Assembly (NCBI GenBank): GCA_964372035.1
Contig: CAYJPK010000031.1
Coordinates: 1-22,605 of the forward strand
Direction of reading: 5' to 3'
From: CAYJPK01 sp964372035
GTDB lineage: Bacteria > Desulfobacterota > Desulfovibrionia > Desulfovibrionales > Desulfovibrionaceae
Length of the DNA stretch: 22,605 nucleotides
Shown one piece after another: positions 1 through 6,755 of the stretch; position 1 is the stretch's first letter, and each line of letters begins with the position of its first letter. Position numbers and translations under genes: made by a program. A model generated the notes under the pieces. The model was not told the DNA's origin. It did no database searches and saw only the letters and a list, made by a program, of their open reading frames with translations.

Positions 1-81
1 CTTTTTGTTTTTTGCTTCGTTAAAATTTATTTTTCTTTACGCACGTACTTAAGTAGTCGATGATGAAAAATATTTTAACAT

Positions 82-110
82 ATTATAATAAAAGAATTTA
101 GTAGTTACAA
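82..110 (-). promoter_or_regulatory. Sigma-70-like promoter pointing out of the left edge
   Basis: On the minus strand there is a -35 box TTGTAA (105-110), a 17-nt spacer and a perfect -10 box TATAAT (82-87). It lies just beyond the inverted repeat that ends the leftward operon, so it probably starts an independent unit whose gene is outside the window. The call rests on hexamer matches and position only. Nothing else recognisable lies in positions 1-81. Confidence 0.45.
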
Positions 111-168
111 CAAACAAATAAAAATGCAAGAAAATAATAAACAGAGTTTACTTTTCTTGCATTTTTAT
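111..168 (-). terminator. Probable terminator of the leftward envelope operon
   Basis: Positions 118-134 and 152-168 form a perfect 17-bp inverted repeat with a 17-nt loop, 30 nt past the stop codon of the AMIN-domain gene. On the minus strand it is followed by a T-rich stretch (117 down to 111). The stem has only three or four G-C pairs, so its strength is uncertain. The perfect length argues that it is functional. Confidence 0.55.
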
Positions 169-197
169 GAAATCATGAGATGATTATTTATTATCGA

Positions 198-1082
198 TTA
201 CTTAACTTGAAGCTCAAGTGTAGTTGGGTTAATTTGCACAAGTCTTGCACTTTTAGGTGTAAACTTTAAATCAAATACTAAGCGAGTCCCGTTTTCTTGC
301 TTACCATCACGAATTTCTTGCAAGGTATAGTTTCTTGGAACTTTCGGTAAATTAATTAACCATTCTTCATCTAAATCAATTACAGCACGATTAGGCTCTT
401 TAAGTAAAAAAGCCTTGCCCGCAAGTTTGTTTGAACCACTAAAACGGAATATAAAGGCATTATTATCAACTTCTAAGCGTGATAAGGTCACAAAATTTTT
501 GTAGCCGGTAGTGTCCTTTGGCGCACGAGTAGTGATAATCATTGTGTTTGATTTTGTGCTAGCATCTTTCTTTACTGCTTCAACTTTTTTGCTAGGCTCA
601 CTTTTTTCTATTTGTGCTTCTTCTTTTTTGGCTTCTTGCTCTTTGCTTACAGCCTCTTTTTCCAAAGCATTTGCATTATCAATATCGCCTTTTGCAAGCT
701 CGTTATTTATTTCAGTTTTTGCTTGCTCTGCTAATTGTTTTGCAGTTTCAATATCATCTTTTGCATTTGCTAAATCTCTTTTAATTTCATCTAGTTTTGC
801 AACTTCAGTAGCCATTTTATGTGCTTGTTCTGCTTGTGCTTCTGGAGTTAGTGAAGAACTAGATGGCAAGCTTGAGCTTGACTGCGTATCAGTATTTGAG
901 CTAACAGAACTTGAAGAATTTCCATTAATTGCTTGGTTTTCAGTCATAATGTTTTCATTTGAAACAGTACCAGATATAGTGGCTTGACTGGTGTTATTTT
1001 CAGGGCTTAGACCTTGAGCAACAATTACCGCTAAAACAAGCATTAAGATACCAATTACAAGCATGGCTCGAGTAGTATTCAT
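198..1082 (-). CDS. Membrane-anchored coiled-coil protein with C-terminal AMIN domain
   Basis: This 294-residue protein starts with an uncleaved-looking membrane anchor (residues 7-22). A Ser/Asn/Thr-rich linker follows (about 25-80), then a long Ala/Glu/Lys-rich predicted coiled coil (82-165). The C-terminal domain (about 195-294) resembles AMIN: an F-x-F-R-F-S strand, a 'RAVIDLDEEW' strand, and a final 'TRLVFDL' strand pair. AMIN domains occur at the N terminus of AmiC-type amidases and in PilQ secretins, where they direct proteins to the septum or peptidoglycan. Here the domain is C-terminal with no catalytic partner, so a periplasmic scaffold or wall-binding role is inferred. The start is supported by GGAG (1086-1089) just upstream. 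The gene lies 11 nt behind the TPR gene and is last in its operon. Domain identity is by eye. Confidence 0.72.
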   Translation of the reverse strand: MNTTRAMLVIGILMLVLAVIVAQGLSPENNTSQATISGTVSNENIMTENQAINGNSSSSVSSNTDTQSSSSLPSSSSLTPEAQAEQAHKMATEVAKLDEIKRDLANAKDDIETAKQLAEQAKTEINNELAKGDIDNANALEKEAVSKEQEAKKEEAQIEKSEPSKKVEAVKKDASTKSNTMIITTRAPKDTTGYKNFVTLSRLEVDNNAFIFRFSGSNKLAGKAFLLKEPNRAVIDLDEEWLINLPKVPRNYTLQEIRDGKQENGTRLVFDLKFTPKSARLVQINPTTLELQVK

Positions 1083-1093
1083 ATATTCTCCAA

Positions 1094-1837
1094 TTAGTAC
1101 TTACGTTTAAGAAAATTTTTGAGATAAATTCGAAATTGTTCCGCTTCAACTAAATACGGATCAATATTTAAGGCATAATCAATATTTTTTTTACAACCAT
1201 CATAATCACGCAAGTCAAACATTACTCTTGCCATATTAAAATATGCATTGCTATCATTGGGAGAAAGTTCAATTATTTTACGATAGTACTTAAAAGCCAT
1301 TGCAAAAAGTTTTTGCTTTCTAAGATCTACTGCAAATTCAGTGAGGCTATGTTTGTGCGCTTCAACAAGGTCAGTGCGTGCAAGGACTTTATTGAAATAT
1401 AAACTTGCTTCACGTTGATTGCCACTTTTAAGCTTAAAAAAGCCAAGCGCAAAATCTTCTTTAACTTTATTATCAGTTTCAAGGATTTTAAGAGCTTCTT
1501 GAGTGCTGTATTCATCATTATCTTCTAAAAGATATTCAATGTCGCTTAAATCTTGGCTATTATCGGAATATAAAAATTCCTCAGCATCATCAATCTCAAG
1601 CTTGCTAGTAGGCATAGCAAAGATATTAGGTTCAAAATTGAAAAATTGATCAATCTCTTTTTTGCTCACAACTTGCGTACTACCAACTGCTTGGTAGGCA
1701 CTATTTAAGAGCTGGATTCTAAAATTGCCCCATTTATCTTCCCACACAAACCAGTATTGCTTGCGTCGTTTACTACCTTGATTTTCATCTGAGTTCATTA
1801 AACTCGAATAAACACCGATAAATTTTGCTACAGACAT
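1094..1837 (-). CDS. Tetratricopeptide-repeat protein of unknown role
   Basis: This 247-residue soluble protein has no signal peptide. Its N-terminal 75 residues are rich in aromatic residues (around Y28-W36) and match no family I recognise. An acidic linker follows (about 80-125). The C-terminal half carries helical TPR-like repeats: one at about 128-160, and two clear ones at about 163-194 and 197-230, the latter with the 'SNAYFNMARVMFDLRDY' pattern and ending in the usual D-P turn. TPRs mediate protein binding, so this is probably an adaptor. It sits between a DUF456 membrane protein and the AMIN-domain protein, which suggests an envelope-related partner. The Shine-Dalgarno sequence is weak (AAGG, about 7 nt upstream). 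The 72-nt gap upstream may hold its own promoter. Confidence 0.75.
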   Translation of the reverse strand: MSVAKFIGVYSSLMNSDENQGSKRRKQYWFVWEDKWGNFRIQLLNSAYQAVGSTQVVSKKEIDQFFNFEPNIFAMPTSKLEIDDAEEFLYSDNSQDLSDIEYLLEDNDEYSTQEALKILETDNKVKEDFALGFFKLKSGNQREASLYFNKVLARTDLVEAHKHSLTEFAVDLRKQKLFAMAFKYYRKIIELSPNDSNAYFNMARVMFDLRDYDGCKKNIDYALNIDPYLVEAEQFRIYLKNFLKRKY

Positions 1838-1855
1838 AATACAACCTTATGATAA

Positions 1856-1883
1856 ATTATATAAAACATAAACAAAAAAGCAA
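1856..1883 (-). promoter_or_regulatory. Possible internal promoter for the TPR gene
   Basis: On the minus strand there is a perfect -10 box TATAAT (1856-1861) with a 16-nt spacer to a poor -35, TTGCTT (1878-1883). It would give a very short leader of about 12 nt before the TPR start. In DNA this AT-rich, perfect -10 boxes occur by chance. The call is supported mainly by the unusually wide 72-nt gap in an otherwise tight operon. Confidence 0.25.
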
Positions 1884-1909
1884 ATTATGGCAAGTTTTAA
1901 AAATTAAAG

Positions 1910-2476
1910 CTAAAACGAGCTAACGGGTGGTGGCTCAAATGCACCAGGCCAAACGCAGTTAAATGCCATTACCATAATAACAACGCCAATGCCACACTTG
2001 ATTATTACACCTAAAAATCTACCAAATAAAGCACCCTTTGCAGCCTTAAAAGCTTCGCCATCTTCTTTGCCGTTAATCTTTTCCATAACATAACAGCCAA
2101 TAAATCCACCAGCTAAAGCACCAAGCAAGGCACCAAAACCAAGGAAAAATGGCATACCAAAAATAGCACCAATGATTGCACCAATAATTCCTGCAAACAT
2201 GCCGGAGGTTGTTGAACCATATTTTTTAGCTCCCCAAGCTTGAGTGACATACTCTATAAGCTCACCAAAAATTGCAAGTCCTATTATTGTAATGAAATAA
2301 TTTAAGTTCATGCCATTAATTATACCATGACCGCCGTCGCCATTTGGGTGTAAAAAATACCACATCGCACTTAGTGCAATCATGACCCAGTTAGCCGGTA
2401 AAGTTAGCAAATTTAAGAGCAGTACTAAAAGAAGTACTAATAAAAAAGCTGAGGGTAAAATATATTCAAAAATCAT
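1910..2476 (-). CDS. DUF456-family membrane protein
   Basis: This 188-residue integral membrane protein has hydrophobic segments at about 6-26, 28-42, 57-78, 93-130 and 152-175. The hallmarks of DUF456 are visible: an N-terminal 'LPANW' turn (residues 26-30), 'GELIEY...WGAKKYG' (71-87), then a Gly/Ala-rich helical hairpin (92-130), and a final 'KAAKGALFGRFLG' helix start. The biochemical function of DUF456 is unknown. The start is supported by AAGGA about 8 nt upstream. It follows the M48 lipoprotease gene after 18 nt and is followed by the TPR gene, so it is likely co-transcribed with envelope genes. It ends in a short Pro-rich tail. Confidence 0.82.
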   Translation of the reverse strand: MIFEYILPSAFLLVLLLVLLLNLLTLPANWVMIALSAMWYFLHPNGDGGHGIINGMNLNYFITIIGLAIFGELIEYVTQAWGAKKYGSTTSGMFAGIIGAIIGAIFGMPFFLGFGALLGALAGGFIGCYVMEKINGKEDGEAFKAAKGALFGRFLGVIIKCGIGVVIMVMAFNCVWPGAFEPPPVSSF

Positions 2477-2494
2477 TTTTTTTCCTTATAATAC

Positions 2495-3397
2495 TTATTG
2501 CTTTTGGCGATTTAAAGACTTTTGCTGCGTGCCTTGTTTTGTAGGGTTTTTTGTATACTTTGCATCATAAATCTTAACTTGCGCCTTTGGAATTGGATTA
2601 TTTCCATTGTATTTAGTTCTTGAGCTCTGATAAGCGGCATAAGTCGTTGATTCTAAAAGTTTAATAGCTTGCATGCGCTTTTCGTCAATAGGGTGAGTGC
2701 TAGTGAAATCAGAGCTAGAACTTACGCCAAGTTTATTTTTATAATCAATCATGCTTTGCCATAAATCAGTAGCAAATTCAGGATTATAGCCAGCTTCTGA
2801 CATTATAATAGTGCCTATGCTATCAGCCTCGTATTCATGCTCTCTGCTAAAGGGCAAAGAAACTCCGTACATATAGGCAGCACTAGATAATTCCATGACA
2901 GATTGTGCTGTTTCAGCAGAACCAGTTCCAATTGCCGTGCCAATGCCTAAAATGCCAATCCCAATTTGGGCTATGCTATCTTTTGATTGTTGCTCAGCAA
3001 TATGTTTTGCAACAACGTGTGCTATTTCATGCCCAACAATTGCTGCTAGCTGTCCCTCATTCTTTACTACTTCAAAAATCCCATCGTAAACAAAAATATC
3101 GCCATCTATTAAGGCAAAAGCATTTACTGTATTTTTAGGTACATAGTAAAAATTCCAATTATAATCATTTGGCGGTAAGGTTTTTATTAAACGCTGACCG
3201 ATATTTTTGATTAAAATTGCTCTGTTTGAGCTTGTATCAATAGGTTCGCTATTTAAAAAATATTCACGACTTTCTTTGCCAAGCTCTTTTATTTCTGCAT
3301 CGTCCATCAACATCAAGCGTGAACGACCACTATATTCAGTTGTAGCGCAACCACATAATAATATTAAAACTAAACATAAATTTAAGATTTTTAGCAT
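2495..3397 (-). CDS. M48-family zinc metalloprotease lipoprotein (YggG/LoiP-like)
   Basis: This 300-residue protein starts with a lipoprotein signal peptide. The lipobox cysteine is C17 (LLCGC), so the mature protein should be lipid-anchored, probably at the periplasmic face of the outer membrane. The catalytic zinc motif HEIAH is at 123-127, and the third zinc ligand is in EYEAD at 188-192 (most likely E188). A glycine-rich hydrophobic stretch (about 143-160) lies between them, and the C-terminal 'THP' motif near residue 235 is also typical of the family. Related proteins such as LoiP and BepA degrade misfolded envelope proteins. The mature part lacks the TPR region of BepA, but a TPR protein is encoded two genes downstream. 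GAGGT lies about 7 nt before the start. The C terminus (about 265-300) is basic and low-complexity. Confidence 0.88.
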   Translation of the reverse strand: MLKILNLCLVLILLCGCATTEYSGRSRLMLMDDAEIKELGKESREYFLNSEPIDTSSNRAILIKNIGQRLIKTLPPNDYNWNFYYVPKNTVNAFALIDGDIFVYDGIFEVVKNEGQLAAIVGHEIAHVVAKHIAEQQSKDSIAQIGIGILGIGTAIGTGSAETAQSVMELSSAAYMYGVSLPFSREHEYEADSIGTIIMSEAGYNPEFATDLWQSMIDYKNKLGVSSSSDFTSTHPIDEKRMQAIKLLESTTYAAYQSSRTKYNGNNPIPKAQVKIYDAKYTKNPTKQGTQQKSLNRQKQ

Positions 3398-3436
3398 GTT
3401 TAATACCTCAAGAAATCATAATAATATCATTAATTA

Positions 3437-4846
3437 TTATATTAATTCTGCAACTACAGAATGTCTTTTTGCTTCAATAATTTTAATATCTAAATTATTT
3501 TTGATTACATCTTTATTTTCAAGCTTTATATGCACAATATTGCCCCAAGTATCACGACCTTGCCAATTATAATTGCCAACTTTTCTAGCAGGATTATCAA
3601 TTAATACTTTTGTTTTTAGCCCAACTCTTGATTTAAGCCATTTTTCGCCATGCTCTGTTTGTAGTGCTTTTAAAACTCCTAAACGCTCAGATGCAATTTC
3701 AGGTGCAACCTTGTCTTGCATTTTTGAGGCTCTAGTTTGTGGTCTATCAGAATAGCAAAAAGAATAAGCAAATGAATATTCAACTTCACGCATAAGGCTT
3801 AAAGTATCATTAAAATCTTCATCAGTTTCAGATGGAAAACCAACAATAATATCAGTCGAAAGTGCAATATCCGGTCTAACTTTTTTTAGCTTTTCAACTA
3901 AGTTCAAATAGTCCGTTCTTGTATATTTGCGACGCATTAACTTTAAGATTTTGTCAGAGCCAGCTTGAAATGGTAGGTGCAATTGTGGCATTATAACGTC
4001 CAAATCCTTAAAGGCTTGGATTGTTTCGTCTGAAAAATCTTTTGGGTGTGAAGTGATAAAGCGTAAACGCTCTAAACCTTTTAAGTCTGCAATTTTATAT
4101 AGTAATTTGGCAAAGCTAGTGCCATCACCCATACTATCTTGCCCAAAGGCATTAACATTTTGCCCAAGTAGTACAATCTCTTTTGCGCCATTTTGAAGAT
4201 GTAAATTAGCTTCATTTAAAACTGATTCAGTTGAGCGTGACTTTTGTCTACCACGTGTATACGGCACTATGCAATAAGCACAATAATTGTCGCAACCTTG
4301 CATAATATTTATATATGAAGTGACATTTAAATTAGGCGCATCTTCACTTTTATTTTCGCCATTATTTTCACTTGGTTCTTGTGTTTTTTCTGTTGTAGGG
4401 GACTGCTCAAATTTTACCAGAGGCTTAATTTCAGGGTCACGTTCAGGGAAATCACTTGAAAACTCAGTTAAGTTTAATCGTAAATCTTCTTCTTCGCAAA
4501 GTCTTACTAAAGCTTCTGGAGCCATTTGTAGTCCATCAGTTCCAACTACTAAGCGAACTTGTGGAAATCTTGAGAAAAATTTCTTGCCAATTTGTTGTGC
4601 AACACAGCCAGCCACAACGGCAAATGCATCAGGGCGTTTTTTAGTTATAACCCTAATTTTGCCAAGTGCACTATAAACTTTTTGCTCTGGCTTATTACGC
4701 ACAGAGCAAGTATTGATAATATGAATTCTAGCTTTGTCAGGTGTTGTTTCCACAAAGCCACGATTTATTAAAGCACGAGTAAGCCACATTGAATCGTTCA
4801 TATTCATTTGGCAGCCATGCGTTTGAATGCAAAAACTATATTCCAT
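3437..4846 (-). CDS. miaB: tRNA-2-methylthio-N6-dimethylallyladenosine synthase MiaB
   Basis: This radical-SAM methylthiotransferase adds the 2-methylthio group to i6A37 of tRNAs reading UNN codons. The 469-residue protein has an N-terminal UPF0004 domain with the three auxiliary-cluster cysteines C12, C47 and C81. The SAM-cluster motif is C185-x3-C189-x2-C192, followed by 'PYTRGR', and a TRAM-like RNA-binding domain covers about 400-469. The GCQMN start signature and three separate Cys positions favour MiaB over RimO or MtaB. An unusual Glu/Asn/Ser-rich insert (about 148-172) separates the first two domains. No close Shine-Dalgarno exists: AAGGA is 13 nt upstream. An in-frame stop lies just upstream, so no longer start is possible. 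It is 26 nt behind the small membrane-peptide gene and 39 nt before the M48 gene. Confidence 0.95.
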   Translation of the reverse strand: MEYSFCIQTHGCQMNMNDSMWLTRALINRGFVETTPDKARIHIINTCSVRNKPEQKVYSALGKIRVITKKRPDAFAVVAGCVAQQIGKKFFSRFPQVRLVVGTDGLQMAPEALVRLCEEEDLRLNLTEFSSDFPERDPEIKPLVKFEQSPTTEKTQEPSENNGENKSEDAPNLNVTSYINIMQGCDNYCAYCIVPYTRGRQKSRSTESVLNEANLHLQNGAKEIVLLGQNVNAFGQDSMGDGTSFAKLLYKIADLKGLERLRFITSHPKDFSDETIQAFKDLDVIMPQLHLPFQAGSDKILKLMRRKYTRTDYLNLVEKLKKVRPDIALSTDIIVGFPSETDEDFNDTLSLMREVEYSFAYSFCYSDRPQTRASKMQDKVAPEIASERLGVLKALQTEHGEKWLKSRVGLKTKVLIDNPARKVGNYNWQGRDTWGNIVHIKLENKDVIKNNLDIKIIEAKRHSVVAELI

Positions 4847-4872
4847 ATGGTAAAATTAATCCTTAAGCTTGA

Positions 4873-5004
4873 TTAACCATTATTATGGTCATGGTCAGCT
4901 TTACGGCAAGTGCAACCAGAATGTTGCATTAGTCCTTTTTTGTTTAATAAAATAATGATGCCAATTATGGCGCATAAACTTAGGATAGAGACAATTATTT
5001 TCAT
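4873..5004 (-). CDS. Small 43-residue membrane peptide with Cys/His tail
   Basis: I do not recognise a family. The peptide is one hydrophobic helix (about residues 2-21, after MK) followed by a short basic segment and a tail holding a C-x-C pair and three histidines ('GCTCRKADHDHNNG'). It therefore looks like a single-span inner-membrane peptide with a potential metal-binding end. A longer in-frame reading from 5100 would overlap the fabI end. I chose the ATG at 5004 because it follows a nine-base perfect Shine-Dalgarno, GGAGGTGAT, and because the protein then begins with a membrane helix. It lies between fabI and miaB, just past a hairpin. A FeoB-associated Cys-rich peptide is a loose alternative, but no feo genes are nearby. 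Confidence 0.68.
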   Translation of the reverse strand: MKIIVSILSLCAIIGIIILLNKKGLMQHSGCTCRKADHDHNNG

Positions 5005-5008
5005 AAAT

Positions 5009-5017
5009 ATCACCTCC
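5009..5017 (-). promoter_or_regulatory. Exceptionally strong ribosome-binding site for the small peptide
   Basis: The minus strand reads GGAGGTGAT here, complementary over nine bases to the usual 3' end of 16S rRNA. It sits 4 nt from the ATG (8 nt from the GGAGG core). No other gene in the window has such a long match, and it decides the start at 5004. Confidence 0.8.
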
Positions 5018-5025
5018 AACAGATT

Positions 5026-5054
5026 GAAAAGGCGGTAAGCTAAACTCACCGCCT
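5026..5054 (-). terminator. Hairpin terminator or attenuator after fabI
   Basis: On the minus strand, 5054-5045 (AGGCGGTGAG) pairs with 5039-5030 (CTTACCGCCT), giving a 10-bp GC-rich stem with one G-U pair and a 5-nt loop. A short T-run (TTTTC) follows. It begins 11 nt past the fabI stop codon. The T-run is short, so partial readthrough into the small peptide, miaB and the envelope genes is likely. Alternatively the hairpin could be an RNA processing or stabilising element. It ends 9-12 nt before the Shine-Dalgarno of the small peptide. Confidence 0.6.
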
Positions 5055-5065
5055 CGAAGTATTTT

Positions 5066-5830
5066 TTAGGCGCCTTTGATATTAAATCCGCAGTCAACAA
5101 AGCTAACTTCGCCAGTTACCGCTGCGCTTAAATCAGAAGCAAAATAAAGAGCTGTTCCGCCAACATCTTCAATAGTTACAAGACGACCAAGTGGAGCATG
5201 TTCTTCAAATTGAGTAAGACGCTTTTTAAAGTCGCCAATTCCAGATGCTGCCAAGGTACGAATAGGACCAGCACTAATTGCGTTAATTCTAATATTGCGA
5301 GGACCAAAATCAACAGCTAAGTAGCGAACTGAAGCTTCAAGAGCTGCCTTAGCAACGCCCATAACATTATAATAAGGAATAACTTTTTGTGCACCGTAAT
5401 ATGATAAGGTAATTACAGCTGAACCATCTTTTAAAAGCGGCTCAAAAGCATTACACATCGCAACTAATGAATAAGCTGAAATGTCAAGAGCAAGATTAAA
5501 GCCAGCACGTGAAGTTTTAATAAATGGATTAGCTAAATCATTGCGATCTGCAAAGGCAACAGAGTGAACTAAAACGTCAACTTCACCCCATTTTTCTTTA
5601 ACAATATTCGCAGATTCTGCGATTTGCTCATCACTTGAAACGTCACATGGGAATATAAATTCACCGCCAAGCTCTTCGCAAATAGGCTCAACTCTTTTTT
5701 TAATAGCATCGCCAACATAACTAAATGCAAGCCTTGCACCGTGTTCTTTATATAATTTGGCTATTCCGTAGGCAATACTTTTATTGTTAGCAAGTCCGAA
5801 GATAACTATTTTTTTATCCTTTAACAGCAT
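5066..5830 (-). CDS. fabI: Enoyl-[acyl-carrier-protein] reductase (NADH) FabI
   Basis: FabI reduces the trans-2 double bond of enoyl-ACP in the last step of each type II fatty-acid elongation cycle. The 254-residue protein has the short-chain dehydrogenase fold with the FabI-type dinucleotide-binding loop 'GLANNKSIAYGIA' (12-24). The catalytic residues line up with the E. coli enzyme: Y144, Y154 and K161 in 'YNVMGVAKA'. The substrate-binding segment 'SAGPIRTLAASGI' follows. Length matches the family (E. coli 262). The start is preceded by AAGGAGT at a good distance. It follows purC by 20 nt and is probably co-transcribed with hisD and purC. A GC-rich hairpin follows it. Confidence 0.96.
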   Translation of the reverse strand: MLLKDKKIVIFGLANNKSIAYGIAKLYKEHGARLAFSYVGDAIKKRVEPICEELGGEFIFPCDVSSDEQIAESANIVKEKWGEVDVLVHSVAFADRNDLANPFIKTSRAGFNLALDISAYSLVAMCNAFEPLLKDGSAVITLSYYGAQKVIPYYNVMGVAKAALEASVRYLAVDFGPRNIRINAISAGPIRTLAASGIGDFKKRLTQFEEHAPLGRLVTIEDVGGTALYFASDLSAAVTGEVSFVDCGFNIKGA

Positions 5831-5850
5831 GTTTACTCCTTCTTACAAGA

Positions 5851-6744
5851 TTAAAATAGGTCTTTGCCTGTTAAAATTCTATATGCTTCTAAATATTTAT
5901 TAGCAGTTCCGTCAATTATATGTTGCGGTAAATTTGGTGCTGGTGCTTGTTGATCCCAATCAAGGCTGAGCAAGTAATCTCGCAAATATTGCTTGTCAAA
6001 GCTTGGTTGTGATTTACCTGGAGTATATCCTTCAAGCGGCCAAAAACGTGATGAATCAGGTGTTAAAGCTTCATCAATAATAATTAACTTACCGTCATAC
6101 ATGCCAAATTCAAATTTTGTATCAGCAATGATAATGCCTTTTTTCTCAGCAATTTCACGAGCTTTGCTGAAAACTTCAAGTGATGCATCTCTAATTTGCT
6201 CTGCTAAGTCTTGCCCAACAATTGCAACTGCTTGTTCAAAGCTAATATTTTCATCATGCTCGCCAAGTTCAGCCTTTGTTGATGGTGTGAAAAGTGGCTT
6301 TGCAAGCTTATCAGATTCAACTAAACCAGTTGGTAATTCAATGCCGCAAACCTTGCCTGTTTTAAGGTAATCCTTAAAGCCAGAACCAGTAATATGACCA
6401 CGAACAATACATTCAACAAGGACAGGACTAGCTTTTTTAACTAAAATACTGCGACCTTCGAGCATGTCTTTATATTTTGCAAGTGGAGCAGGGAATTTAT
6501 CAACATCACTTTCAATAATATGATTATCAATAATGTCTTTGAATTGCTCCATCCAAAAAATAGAGATTTGATTTAAAACCACACCCTTATAAGGAATTGG
6601 CTCGTTCATAATAACGTCAAAAGCACTCATTCTATCAGTAGTGATAATGAGTAAGCTATCTTCGTCTATATCATAAATATCACGTACTTTACCACGTGAA
6701 AGTAATTTATATTCTGAAATTTCTGTATTTGTAACAACTTGCAT
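5851..6744 (-). CDS. purC: Phosphoribosylaminoimidazole-succinocarboxamide synthase PurC
   Basis: PurC joins aspartate to CAIR with ATP to give SAICAR, step eight of de novo purine synthesis. Diagnostic segments are 'GKVRDIYDI' near residue 18, 'SAFDVIMNEPIPYKG' near 40, 'VECIVRGHITGSGFKDY', 'IADTKFEFG' and 'DEALTPDSSRFWP'. At 297 residues it belongs to the longer PurC type (the E. coli enzyme is 237). The start follows GGGAG with good spacing, and this site overlaps the hisD stop codon, so the two genes are tightly coupled. It sits second in the hisD-purC-fabI run. Confidence 0.96.
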   Translation of the reverse strand: MQVVTNTEISEYKLLSRGKVRDIYDIDEDSLLIITTDRMSAFDVIMNEPIPYKGVVLNQISIFWMEQFKDIIDNHIIESDVDKFPAPLAKYKDMLEGRSILVKKASPVLVECIVRGHITGSGFKDYLKTGKVCGIELPTGLVESDKLAKPLFTPSTKAELGEHDENISFEQAVAIVGQDLAEQIRDASLEVFSKAREIAEKKGIIIADTKFEFGMYDGKLIIIDEALTPDSSRFWPLEGYTPGKSQPSFDKQYLRDYLLSLDWDQQAPAPNLPQHIIDGTANKYLEAYRILTGKDLF

Positions 6745-6755
6745 AAAATGCTCCC

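Noticed and set aside
511..987. 158-codon plus-strand open frame opposite the AMIN-domain gene
   Set aside because: It is antisense to a better-supported gene, has low-complexity Ser/Ala/Phe composition mirroring the coiled coil, and has no suitable start context.
4287..4676. 129-codon plus-strand open frame opposite miaB
   Set aside because: It is a shadow of the miaB reading frame with no recognisable domain.
5005..5100. N-terminally extended version of the small membrane peptide
   Set aside because: The extension overlaps the fabI end and the hairpin, whereas the ATG at 5004 follows a nine-base Shine-Dalgarno.
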